From Pseudoramibacter porci (GTDB lineage Bacteria > Bacillota > Clostridia > Eubacteriales > Eubacteriaceae), in NCBI RefSeq assembly GCF_009696145.1, contig NZ_VUMO01000002.1, positions 124,001 through 188,000 on the forward strand: a stretch of DNA of 64,000 nt. The letters are read 5' to 3'. Of this stretch, positions 51,403 to 59,798 are shown in pieces. The position numbers and the translations under genes are program-made. Positions within the stretch are counted from its first letter, which is position 1, and every line of letters begins with the position of its first letter. The notes under the pieces are model-generated. The model was given only the letters and a program-made list of their open reading frames with translations, did not search any database and had not been told where the DNA came from.

Positions 51403-51414
51403 GCAAAAAGCTGA

Positions 51415-52419
51415 TTAATACGCGATTTCGTTGGGATTGTTTTCGCCGCGAAGCCAGGCCATCAAACCGTTAAGGGAGACAGTGACCATGTCTTTGGACG
51501 ACTGATCGGTGTAAAATGCCGCGTGGGGCGAGACGACGACATTAGGGTAGGCTTTCAGGGCGAGCAGGCTGCGGTTGTGGATCAAACTGCTTTCGTGGTC
51601 GATCTGGATCACGTTTTCTTCGTGTTCGAAGGAGTCGATGCCCACAGCGCTGACCTTGCCGCTTTCCACGGCGTCGATGAGATCCCAGGTGTTGATGAGG
51701 CCGCCCCGGGCCGTGTTGATGATCACCACCCCGTCCTTCATTTGGGCAATGACGTCTTTGTCGATCATGTGGTAATTGTCTTGAGTCAGTGGTGTGTGCA
51801 GGGTGATGATGTCTGCTTCTTTGAGCAGGGTTTCTTTCGAGACGGCTTTGGCCAGAGCGTCGGTTTCCGCTGTCGGATGCGGCGTGTAGGAAATGAGGCG
51901 GCAGCCGAACCCCGACAAACATTTGGCCACGGTTTTGCCGATATGGCCCATGCCGACGATGCCGACGGTCATGTTGTGCAGCTCCCGGCCCTGCATGCCC
52001 GCCAGGGAATAATCCATGACCGCTGATCGGGCGATGATGTGAATAAACTTGCGCAGACAGGTCAGCATGAGCATCACGGTGTACTCGGCGACGCTGTAAG
52101 GCGAATAATGCACGTTGGCGCAGTGAATCTGGTATTTTTTCGCCGCCGCGAGATCCAAGCGGTTGTAGCCGGCGGTGCGGGTCGAAAAATAATGAATGCC
52201 GTACCCGGCGAGGGCCTTAAAAATCGCGGCGTCCGACTGGCTCAGCCCTTCGATGGACACGCCGTCAAAACCTTCGGCGAGGTAAACATTGTCGGTGCTT
52301 AAATGTGCCTGGACGATCTTCAGTTCTAAATCTTCCCGGTTTTGAAAGGCTTTTAAAGTTGGCATTTCATCGTCCCGGCAGCCGTAGGCGATGAGTTTGA
52401 CTGGTTTTTGATTTTGCAT
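51415..52419 (-). CDS. D-2-hydroxyacid dehydrogenase (D-lactate dehydrogenase-like)
   Basis: The 334-aa NAD-dependent enzyme has VGIVGMGHIGKTVAK (dinucleotide loop, about 150-164), catalytic R in INTARGGLI, E in the DSFEHEE region and H in VSPHAAFYT. It most resembles fermentative D-lactate dehydrogenases and VanH. The likely reaction is pyruvate + NADH to D-lactate. The start is ATG 52419 after GAGGGGAAG. It is monocistronic and divergent from the dipeptidase operon. Confidence 0.88.
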   Translation of the reverse strand: MQNQKPVKLIAYGCRDDEMPTLKAFQNREDLELKIVQAHLSTDNVYLAEGFDGVSIEGLSQSDAAIFKALAGYGIHYFSTRTAGYNRLDLAAAKKYQIHCANVHYSPYSVAEYTVMLMLTCLRKFIHIIARSAVMDYSLAGMQGRELHNMTVGIVGMGHIGKTVAKCLSGFGCRLISYTPHPTAETDALAKAVSKETLLKEADIITLHTPLTQDNYHMIDKDVIAQMKDGVVIINTARGGLINTWDLIDAVESGKVSAVGIDSFEHEENVIQIDHESSLIHNRSLLALKAYPNVVVSPHAAFYTDQSSKDMVTVSLNGLMAWLRGENNPNEIAY

Positions 52420-52521
52420 TTTTCTTCCCCTCTTTGTATCAATTTCCTCACGCAGTGTATCACGCTTTTGCTTCAAATACAAACCCAATAATTTATTACT
52501 TTATATAATTAAAATAATTTT

Positions 52522-52551
52522 TTTACATAAAATCTTAGAAAATGCTAAAAT
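52522..52551 (+). promoter_or_regulatory. Promoter of the dipeptidase-OPT operon
   Basis: TTTACA and TAAAAT are separated by 18 bp, about 60 bp before the dipeptidase start, in an AT-rich intergenic stretch. Confidence 0.5.
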
Positions 52552-52611
52552 AATACTATTAAGTCTTATTAATTTGTATTGAATTGAATACAGAAAGGAA
52601 TGGATAGAACG

Positions 52612-54006
52612 ATGAACGAAACAGTCAATGCGTGGCTCGATGCCCATCTGCCGGATATGATCGCCGACATCAAGGCGCTGTGTGCCATCAATTCTGTCGA
52701 AGGCGAACCCGAAGACGGCAAGCCTTTCGGCGACGGCCCTTACCAGAGCTTGAATAAAGCCCTGGAACTGGCGAAGAATTACGGCTTCGCCGTCACCAAC
52801 TACGACAATTACGTCGGCACTGCCGATTATGACCAAGATCTGCCGAGAACCCTCGACATTTTGTGCCACACCGACGTCGTGCCCGCCGGCGAAGGCTGGA
52901 CGGTCACCGACCCCTTTAACGTCATCGAAAAAGACGGCCGCCTCTACGGCCGCGGCGTCAGTGATGACAAGGGGCCCCTTGTCGCCGCTTTGTACGCGAT
53001 GCGCGCCCTCAAAGAAAACGGCGTAAAGCTCAAGAAAGGGGTGCGCTTCATCATGGGCGCCAACGAAGAAACCGGCTCCCACGACATCGCCCATTACTAC
53101 GCGACGGAACCTGAAGCAGAAATGACCTTCTCTCCGGATGCCAACTTCCCGATCATCAACATCGAAAAGGGACAGTTCAAGGGCATCCTCTCCAAAGACT
53201 GTGCTGAAGACAAAACCCTGCCCCGGGTTTTGAGCCTCGACGCCGGGATCGCCTTTAACGCCGTCCCCCAGAAAGCGGTGATTCGTTTTGAAGGCCTGGA
53301 TATCGATGCCAATCAAAACATTCTCGACGATGTTGCCGCCCAGTGCGAAGTGAAAATTGAAAAGACCGGCGATGACGAACTCACCATCATCGGCCACTCC
53401 GCCCACGCCTCGACGCCGGAAGACGGCCGCAACGCCGGCCTGGCCGCGATGATTTTGATTTCAAAGCTGCCGCTCTATCCTTCCGAAATGCAGAAGACCG
53501 TGAGCCAGATTCCGAAGCTCTTCCCCTACGGGGTCACCGACGGCTCCGGCATCGGCATCAAGATGGCGGATGAAGACTCTCACGACCTGACGTGCACCCT
53601 CGACCTGTATCACGTCGACCCGACCCACGCGGAATTCACCTTTGACGCCCGCACGCCCGTCATGGCGACCAAAGAAAACTGCGAAGCTGTCGCAGCAAAG
53701 ACTGTTCAGGACGCCGGCTTCGACTGGTCGACTCCGGGGATGATTCCGCCCCACGTTGTGCCAAAGGATTCTGACTTTGTGCAGAAGCTTCTGGCCTCTT
53801 ACGAAGCGGTCACCGGCAAAAAAGGCGAATGCATCGCCATCGGCGGCGGCACCTACGTCCATGAACTGAAAAACGGCGTGGCCTTCGGCGCAGTTTTCGA
53901 CGGCGTCGATACCCGCATGCACGGCGCAGACGAATTCTTCGATCTGGACAATCTGCTCACCGCAGCGAAAATTTACGCCGATGCGATTGTCCGTTTGTGC
54001 GCCTAA
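52612..54006 (+). CDS. pepV: PepV-like M20 dipeptidase
   Basis: The 464-aa metallopeptidase of the M20 family has zinc-ligand motifs LCHTDVVPAG, GVSDDKGPLVA, catalytic NEETGS and the C-terminal GGGTYVHEL. PepV-type enzymes cut dipeptides in the cytoplasm. The start is taken as ATG 52612; ATG 52600 lies directly on the AAAGGA and is unlikely. It heads a probable operon with an OPT peptide transporter, consistent with import followed by hydrolysis. Confidence 0.9.
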   Translation: MNETVNAWLDAHLPDMIADIKALCAINSVEGEPEDGKPFGDGPYQSLNKALELAKNYGFAVTNYDNYVGTADYDQDLPRTLDILCHTDVVPAGEGWTVTDPFNVIEKDGRLYGRGVSDDKGPLVAALYAMRALKENGVKLKKGVRFIMGANEETGSHDIAHYYATEPEAEMTFSPDANFPIINIEKGQFKGILSKDCAEDKTLPRVLSLDAGIAFNAVPQKAVIRFEGLDIDANQNILDDVAAQCEVKIEKTGDDELTIIGHSAHASTPEDGRNAGLAAMILISKLPLYPSEMQKTVSQIPKLFPYGVTDGSGIGIKMADEDSHDLTCTLDLYHVDPTHAEFTFDARTPVMATKENCEAVAAKTVQDAGFDWSTPGMIPPHVVPKDSDFVQKLLASYEAVTGKKGECIAIGGGTYVHELKNGVAFGAVFDGVDTRMHGADEFFDLDNLLTAAKIYADAIVRLCA

Positions 54007-54044
54007 AGATTTTATGATTTTTATAGAAGGGATAATTTTATCAA

Positions 54045-55982
54045 ATGAACGAGAACAATTCTGGTTTTAAACCGTACATTCCGGCGGAAAAAATCGTGCC
54101 GGAAATGACGGTGTTTTCAGTGGTCATGGGGGCTGTCCTGGCCGTCGTCTTTGGCGCAGCCAACGCCTACCTGGGCCTGCGTGTCGGGATGACGGTTTCC
54201 GCCTCTATTCCGGCGGCGGTCATTTCCATGGGGATCATCCGCATGGTGCTGCACCGCGATTCTATTCTGGAAAACAACATCGTCCAGACTGTCGGGTCTG
54301 CCGGGGAATCCTTAGCTGCAGGGGCGATCTTCACCCTGCCGGCGATGTTTTTGTGGGCCAAGGAAGGGGTTATGGGCAAACCGGGCCTCATCGAAATCAT
54401 GATCATCTGCATGATCGGCGGGCTCCTCGGGGTCTTCTTCATGGTGCCCCTGCGCAACGCCCTCATCGTCAAGGAACACGGGGTGCTCCCTTATCCTGAA
54501 GGCACAGCCTGCGCAGAAGTGCTCCTCGCCGGTGAAAAAGGCGGCAGCGCCGCTTCGACTGTTTTTGCCGGTCTCGGCATTGCCTCAGGATTTAAATTCT
54601 TAATTGACGGTCTGAAACTCGTTCCGAGCGAAATGAACACCCCAAGCAAGGGGATCGGCGGCTACGCCGGCCAGATCGGCACACAGATTTATCCGGCGGT
54701 CTTCTCCGTGGGCTATATCTGCGGACCGAAGATTTCTTCCTACATGTTCTGCGGCGGCGTCATTTCCTGGATGTTCATCATTCCCTTGATCGTCCTGTTC
54801 GGCGGCAAGACCGTCATGTATCCGGGCACGACCACGATCGCAAAGATGTTTGCCGCAGGGGGCGTCAGCCAGATCTGGAGCTCCTACGTCCGCTACATCG
54901 GCGCCGGCGCCCTGGCTGCCGGCGGGGTCATCTCCCTGATTAAAGCCCTGCCGATGATCGTCACCACCTTCAGAGATTCGATGAAAGACCTCGCTCAGGG
55001 TCAGGGTTCCAGCATGCTGCGGACCAACCAGAACCTGAGTATGAAGACGGTTATCACCTGGATCATCATCCTCATCGTCCTGACCGCGGTGCTGCCCCAG
55101 ATTCCCGTGGGCATCGGCGGCGCGGTCCTCATCGTCGTCTTCGGCTTCTTCTTCGCCGCCGTCTCTTCTCGCATGGTCGGGATCGTCGGCTCGTCGAACA
55201 ACCCAGTTTCCGGGATGGCCATCGCGACCCTGTTATTCTCAACCATTATCTTAAAAGCGACCGGCACCACCGGCGCGGCCGGCATGAAGGCGGCCATCGC
55301 CATCGGCACCGTCATCTGCGTCATCGCGGCCATCGCTGGAGATACTTCTCAGGATTTGAAGACCGGCTATCTCGTCGGCGCTACGCCGAAGAAACAGCAG
55401 ATCGGCGAAATCATCGGTGTCATCGTCTCGGCCATCGCCATCGGCGGCGTCCTCTATCTGCTAAACGCGGCCTGGGGCTTCGGCACCAAAGAACTCGCGG
55501 CGCCGCAGGCCGTGCTCATGAAAATGATCATCGAAGGGGTCATGGGCGGCCAGCTGCCTTGGGGTCTCGTGATCTCCGGCGCGGCCTTTGCGGTTGTCGT
55601 CGAAATTCTCGGCATTCCGGTGCTGCCTTTCGCTATCGGGATGTACCTGCCGGTGCAGCTCAACGCGTGCATCATGGTCGGCGGACTGGTGCGCCTCTTC
55701 TTCGACCGCAAAAAATACAAGGATGAAGAAGACAAGAAAACCACCATCAACCGCGGCATCCTGTACTGCTCGGGCATGATCGCTGGGGAAGGCATCGTGG
55801 GCATCCTCCTGGCCGTGCTCGCGGTTCTCGGCGTTGCCGACAAGATCGATTTGTCCGGGGTTCTGAACTTAAGTCCGGCGGCCGGCTTTGCCGGTTCCCT
55901 GATCTTCTTCGCAGCCATGATCGCGCTGACCGTGAAGTTCACCAAGGGCAAAAAAGAAACAGCGCCTGAAAAGGCAGAATAA
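54045..55982 (+). CDS. OPT-family oligopeptide transporter
   Basis: The 645-aa protein has about 14-16 membrane helices and the OPT features LTVFSVVMGAVLAVVFGAANAYLGLRVGMT-like opening (read in parts), NNIVQTVGSAGES and GDTSQDLKTGYLVGATPKKQQ near helix 11. OPT proteins take up small peptides with protons, or metal chelates. The dipeptidase upstream points to peptides. The SD is GAAGGG; it starts 38 nt after the peptidase stop. Confidence 0.92.
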   Translation: MNENNSGFKPYIPAEKIVPEMTVFSVVMGAVLAVVFGAANAYLGLRVGMTVSASIPAAVISMGIIRMVLHRDSILENNIVQTVGSAGESLAAGAIFTLPAMFLWAKEGVMGKPGLIEIMIICMIGGLLGVFFMVPLRNALIVKEHGVLPYPEGTACAEVLLAGEKGGSAASTVFAGLGIASGFKFLIDGLKLVPSEMNTPSKGIGGYAGQIGTQIYPAVFSVGYICGPKISSYMFCGGVISWMFIIPLIVLFGGKTVMYPGTTTIAKMFAAGGVSQIWSSYVRYIGAGALAAGGVISLIKALPMIVTTFRDSMKDLAQGQGSSMLRTNQNLSMKTVITWIIILIVLTAVLPQIPVGIGGAVLIVVFGFFFAAVSSRMVGIVGSSNNPVSGMAIATLLFSTIILKATGTTGAAGMKAAIAIGTVICVIAAIAGDTSQDLKTGYLVGATPKKQQIGEIIGVIVSAIAIGGVLYLLNAAWGFGTKELAAPQAVLMKMIIEGVMGGQLPWGLVISGAAFAVVVEILGIPVLPFAIGMYLPVQLNACIMVGGLVRLFFDRKKYKDEEDKKTTINRGILYCSGMIAGEGIVGILLAVLAVLGVADKIDLSGVLNLSPAAGFAGSLIFFAAMIALTVKFTKGKKETAPEKAE

Positions 55983-55985
55983 AAA

Positions 55986-56369
55986 TTGAAAAAACGACCA
56001 AAACAAAAGCTCAGCCGGGATGAAATCATTCGTACCTACAAAGTTTACATCCCGGTGGTCACAGAAAAAATTGTGAAAACAGAAATGGCTGACGACGGCA
56101 AAGTTACCCTCTTTGTCGAAAACAAAGGGGTGATGAACCGCATTTTTCAGAAAATTTCCCACAAGCCGAAATATTCGCAGATTCACCTCGACGAAATGGG
56201 CAGCTTCATATGGCCCTTGTGCGACGGCAAGACGAACATCAAGACCATCGCCAAGAAAGTCCGCGCCCGGTTCGGGAAAAAGGCCGAGCCTCTGTACGAC
56301 CGGCTGCTGAAGTTTTTTGAAATCGTCGAAAGCTACGAATTCATGTGCTTTATGAAACCCGCAGACTAA
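55986..56369 (+). CDS. PqqD-family small protein
   Basis: The 127-aa protein has a PqqD-like winged fold in its second half: HLDEMGSFIWPLCDGKTNIKTIAKKV (read in parts) followed by a helix. PqqD-like domains often recognise leader peptides of ribosomal peptides, but free-standing copies of unknown role also exist. The start is TTG 55986, three bases after the OPT stop, so it is coupled to the transporter. No radical SAM maturase or precursor peptide is nearby, so a peptide-modification role is not supported. Confidence 0.75.
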   Translation: MKKRPKQKLSRDEIIRTYKVYIPVVTEKIVKTEMADDGKVTLFVENKGVMNRIFQKISHKPKYSQIHLDEMGSFIWPLCDGKTNIKTIAKKVRARFGKKAEPLYDRLLKFFEIVESYEFMCFMKPAD

Positions 56370-56407
56370 AAAACAGGCTGATAGATTGAACTATCAGCCT
56401 GTTTTTT
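56370..56407 (+). terminator. Terminator of the dipeptidase-OPT operon
   Basis: AAACAGGCTGATAG pairs with CTATCAGCCTGTTT around 6 nt, followed by T6. It can also serve the converging amidotransferase gene. Confidence 0.9.
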
Positions 56408-56424
56408 GATGATGAATATAAAAA

Positions 56425-57228
56425 TTAAAGAAACGAAAAATCCATTTCCGGATGGGTCGGTTCCAGCATGATCCGGTAATAATCGCTGTGGAACATGATG
56501 TGATGATTGACCCCTTCCCGGGTAAATTTCCCGTCGTTAAAGGCCAAAAGCCGGGTCTTCGGCACTTCTTTCCAGTCTCCTTCCGTAAAGGGCTGGGTCG
56601 CAAACATCAGAGATTCGTCCCCCGGGGTCTTGTCTTCGAGGTAATACAGCATCGCCGGCGCGTTGTTCGCGTGCACGTAAAACTGCTCCCCGTCGTAAAG
56701 AAAGAGGTTGAGCTTATTGCGGTCCGCGATGGAAGCGAGCATCCCCTGAATCACATCGAAGCGTTCGTTCTTGCTGAGCGGATGGCCCACTCGGCGCGTC
56801 TTTTCGTCGATTAAATCCATCAGGTAGAGCAGCAGCCGTTCGGAATCGGTCTCGCCCTCCTGCCGTTGGTAGTAGCGGATCAGCGCCGCGCTGTTGAACA
56901 CCGTCCCATTGTGAATCAATGTCCATTCCCGGCCCGTGCCGTCGTAAGCCACAAAGGGGTGGCAGTTGTTAACGTTGATGCTGCCCACCGTGGCCAGGCG
57001 GATATGCGCGAGGACACGCTTACGCGGAATGCCCTCGCCGATGAGACGGGGCAGGACTTTGGAATCGACAGCCCGTTCAGGACTCTTGTGCATACACATC
57101 CGGCCCTCGTCGTCGTATTCCGCCAGGCCCCAGCCATTGGGCTGGTTGACACTTCTGGCGTAAAAACGTGTCAGTATGTCCGTTAAGTCTCTGGGCTTTT
57201 TGGATGAAAATGCAAATAATTCGCACAT
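56425..57228 (-). CDS. Class II glutamine amidotransferase-like protein (YafJ type)
   Basis: The 267-aa Ntn-fold amidotransferase has the nucleophile C2 in MCELFAF exposed after Met removal, NPNGWGLAEY, HIRLATVGSINVNNCHPF and HNGTV, which form the glutamine pocket. It hydrolyses glutamine to release ammonia or is a hydrolase of gamma-glutamyl compounds; no synthase domain is attached. It lies downstream of the glutamate synthase genes but behind their terminator, so a functional link is uncertain. Confidence 0.85.
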   Translation of the reverse strand: MCELFAFSSKKPRDLTDILTRFYARSVNQPNGWGLAEYDDEGRMCMHKSPERAVDSKVLPRLIGEGIPRKRVLAHIRLATVGSINVNNCHPFVAYDGTGREWTLIHNGTVFNSAALIRYYQRQEGETDSERLLLYLMDLIDEKTRRVGHPLSKNERFDVIQGMLASIADRNKLNLFLYDGEQFYVHANNAPAMLYYLEDKTPGDESLMFATQPFTEGDWKEVPKTRLLAFNDGKFTREGVNHHIMFHSDYYRIMLEPTHPEMDFSFL

Positions 57229-57315
57229 GCCCCATCACTCCTTTCTCAAAATTACATATTGATTTTGTATTCTTTCCTATTATAACCTAATTCTCCCGAT
57301 TGAAAAGTCTTTTAT

Positions 57316-57342
57316 AAAAAAATCCCGGATATTCCGGGATTG
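57316..57342 (-). terminator. Terminator of the split glutamate synthase operon
   Basis: AATCCCGG pairs with CCGGGATT around 5 nt, then T7 on the minus strand. Confidence 0.88.
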
Positions 57343-57358
57343 GTTTCGCTTCTCGCCA

Positions 57359-58084
57359 TCAATACGAGGTGTACAGACTCTTGTACGGATTGTCGGCATT
57401 GGGGAAAATGTGGTAGTACGGTTTATCCCGCAGAATATCTTCCTTGATGTCGAAGTATTCACAGAACTGGTCAATTAACGGCTGAATGACTGCCATATCT
57501 TTGGAGTCGCAAAGCTCAATGGAAACCTGCGGCGGCAGGAATTCCGGCTTCACCGCGCTTCTGATATACATGTTGCCGCCGTGCATCCCTGTGCCGCAGT
57601 AATTGCCGATCGGTGAGCTGTCCTGACTGCCGAGGCCCAGCACCAAAATGGTGCCGCCGGCCTGATATTCGCCGAGGAAAGAGCCGACACAGCCGCCGAC
57701 GACAATCACCGGCTGTTTATCCTGATACGCTTTCATGTGGATCCCGACGCGGTAGCCCGCATCGCCCTTGACGTAAATGCTGCCGCCGCGCATGGCGTAG
57801 CCCAAGGTATCCCCGGCTTTCCCGTGAACAACGATATGGCCGTCGTTCATCGTATCGCCAACCGCATCCTGAACGTTGCCGAAAACTTCGATGTCGATGT
57901 TGTCGAGATACGCGCCCATGGCGTTGCCCGGCGTGCCGTACACCGTCATTTTCTTATCTTTGACGCCGGTACCGATATAACGCTGCCCCAATACATTTTT
58001 CACCGTGATGTCGTGGGTCTGAGTGTGCTTGATTTCTTCATTCAGCTGTTTGTAGTATTTATTCGTTGCATCTATGATCATCAT
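57359..58084 (-). CDS. Glutamate synthase GXGXG-domain subunit
   Basis: The 241-aa protein is a free-standing copy of the C-terminal beta-helix domain of glutamate synthase large subunit, with repeated G-x-x-G-x turns (VYGTPGNAMGAYL, VHGKAGDTLGYAMRGG, VKGDAGYRVG). In fused enzymes this domain holds the ammonia tunnel in place. It is the last gene of the five-gene operon, 12 nt after the FAD oxidoreductase. Confidence 0.9.
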   Translation of the reverse strand: MMIIDATNKYYKQLNEEIKHTQTHDITVKNVLGQRYIGTGVKDKKMTVYGTPGNAMGAYLDNIDIEVFGNVQDAVGDTMNDGHIVVHGKAGDTLGYAMRGGSIYVKGDAGYRVGIHMKAYQDKQPVIVVGGCVGSFLGEYQAGGTILVLGLGSQDSSPIGNYCGTGMHGGNMYIRSAVKPEFLPPQVSIELCDSKDMAVIQPLIDQFCEYFDIKEDILRDKPYYHIFPNADNPYKSLYTSY

Positions 58085-58096
58085 TAACCTCGCTTA

Positions 58097-59332
58097 TCAG
58101 TGTGCCTGAGCCAAATCCGCTTTTCTCACGGACACATCAAACGCCGCGAGCTTCGGCGCTTCAGCGAGGCTTTCCCAATCGACAGTCGACAGTTTGGTCT
58201 GCTGCCGGATCAAATCGGTGTAAATCCCCGCACGCTGGCATTCGCCCAAAATCATGTAGCCCTTAAGGGTGTCGCCCGCAATGTAGAATTTGCGGATGCC
58301 ATCCGGCGTCTTGACAATTTGAGGCTGCCCTTCGGTGCTGCCCGCCGTGAGCATGTAGAAGTCCTTGATCCCCATGGAATTGATCGGGAAGGCCTTGTCG
58401 AAGACCGCTTCACCGCCGGCCATGTTGATGCCAGCGGTTTCGCCCTGCATGAACGCGTTGGGCAGAATCGCGATGTTGCGGTTCACGTCGGCGCTGATAT
58501 CGTGGCTTTGGGTGCAGTCGCCGGCGGCGTAAACGTCAGCGGCAGAAGTCAGCTGGCTTTCGTTTGTCAAAATCCCCCGTTCGCAGTCGATGCCGGCCGC
58601 TTCAGCCAGCGCCTGGTTCGGGCGGGTCCCGACGGCGAAAATTAAAATGTCGTAAGGCAGCTTCGCGCCGTCGCTCAGCGTGACGCTCATGCTGTTTACG
58701 CTCTTGATGCTGGTTTCGAGTCTCAGTTCCATGCCCAGATCTTCGAGATGCTGCTGCATGACCTGCGCGACTTCCGCATCGAGAACCGACGGCATGACCC
58801 GGTCAGCCAAATCAACGATGGTCAAACTGGCAACTTGATCGATCAACGCTTCAGCCGCCTTCAAGCCGATGAGCCCGCCGCCCATGATGACGACCTTGGC
58901 ATCTGGCTTTAAGGCCTTCTTCACGCCCTGAGCGTCGTCAAAAGTCGTAAAGGTAAACGCATTCTTGGCTTTTTCTTTGCCTTCGATCGGCGGCACAAAA
59001 GGATTGGAGCCAGTCGCAATCAAAAGCTGTTCATAGGTGATGGTTTTGCCGCTGTCCGTCGTGACCGAGTGCGCCGCCGGATCAATGGCTGTCACTTTTG
59101 TGCCGAGCATAGTGTCGACGCCGTACTGTCTGTAGAAATCCGGATTGCGGTAAACCATGTGTTCCCGATCGACCCGGCCTTCAAGCCAATAAGAAATCAG
59201 CGGTCTCGAATAGGTGGAGTACGGTTCATCGGCAACCAGGACGATTTTGCTCCGTTTGTCCACTTTGCGAATCCCCTGAACGCCGCCAATCGCTGCGGCG
59301 GAATTGCCGATAATCAAGTATTTCGTCTTCAT
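58097..59332 (-). CDS. FAD/NAD(P)-dependent oxidoreductase of the glutamate synthase operon
   Basis: The 411-aa flavoprotein has FAD loop IIGNSAAAIGGVQGI, NAD loop VVIMGGGLIGLKAAEAL and the second FAD motif DVYAAGDC. It resembles NADH-rubredoxin/nitrite reductase-type oxidoreductases. In this operon it probably passes electrons from NAD(P)H or ferredoxin to the synthase core. The start ATG 59332 lies just past the ferredoxin stop, overlapping it slightly with the SD AAAGGGG. Confidence 0.88.
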   Translation of the reverse strand: MKTKYLIIGNSAAAIGGVQGIRKVDKRSKIVLVADEPYSTYSRPLISYWLEGRVDREHMVYRNPDFYRQYGVDTMLGTKVTAIDPAAHSVTTDSGKTITYEQLLIATGSNPFVPPIEGKEKAKNAFTFTTFDDAQGVKKALKPDAKVVIMGGGLIGLKAAEALIDQVASLTIVDLADRVMPSVLDAEVAQVMQQHLEDLGMELRLETSIKSVNSMSVTLSDGAKLPYDILIFAVGTRPNQALAEAAGIDCERGILTNESQLTSAADVYAAGDCTQSHDISADVNRNIAILPNAFMQGETAGINMAGGEAVFDKAFPINSMGIKDFYMLTAGSTEGQPQIVKTPDGIRKFYIAGDTLKGYMILGECQRAGIYTDLIRQQTKLSTVDWESLAEAPKLAAFDVSVRKADLAQAH

Positions 59333-59336
59333 GTTC

Positions 59337-59783
59337 TCAGCCCCTTTCTTCGTAAACAATAGCTCTGTTGGGGCAGCCGGTGACGCAGGCCGGTTCGCCG
59401 CAGCTGTTTTCCAGGCACAGCTCGCATTTCAGCATCGTGTGGTTGTGGGACAGCACCAGGCAGCCGTACGGGCACATCGCGATACAGGTCCGGCAGCCGA
59501 TGCACTGATCCTGATCGATCTTTACGACGCCGTCTTCGACAGACAAAGCGCCGGTAATGCAGCCCTTGACACAATAGGGTTCTTCGCAGTGGCGGCAGTT
59601 CACCGCAAAATGAATGGGTTCGCCGCCCTGTTCGCCGTCTTCCACGCGGATGCGGGACAACGGCTTCTGTTCCCGATGATACGCCTTGACCATGCTCGAC
59701 TCGCCGGAGTTGGCGAAGCCGCAGTTGAATTCACACAGATGGCACCCGAGGCACCATTCTTCATTGACATAAACGCGTTTCAA
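59337..59783 (-). CDS. 4Fe-4S ferredoxin-type electron-transfer subunit
   Basis: The 148-aa protein has cysteine groups for several 4Fe-4S clusters: CLGCHLCEFNC, CRHCEEPYCVKGC, CIGCRTCIAMCPYGC and CELCLENSCGEPACVTGCP, the plan of DMSO-reductase-type iron-sulfur subunits. It is likely an electron wire between the FAD protein and the ferredoxin-domain synthase. It lies 15 nt after the synthase core gene. Confidence 0.9.
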   Translation of the reverse strand: MKRVYVNEEWCLGCHLCEFNCGFANSGESSMVKAYHREQKPLSRIRVEDGEQGGEPIHFAVNCRHCEEPYCVKGCITGALSVEDGVVKIDQDQCIGCRTCIAMCPYGCLVLSHNHTMLKCELCLENSCGEPACVTGCPNRAIVYEERG

Positions 59784-59798
59784 TGTTGCTCCTCCCTC

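Noticed and set aside
55986-56369. RiPP biosynthesis cluster based on the PqqD-like gene
   Set aside because: No precursor peptide, radical SAM maturase or dedicated exporter lies nearby.
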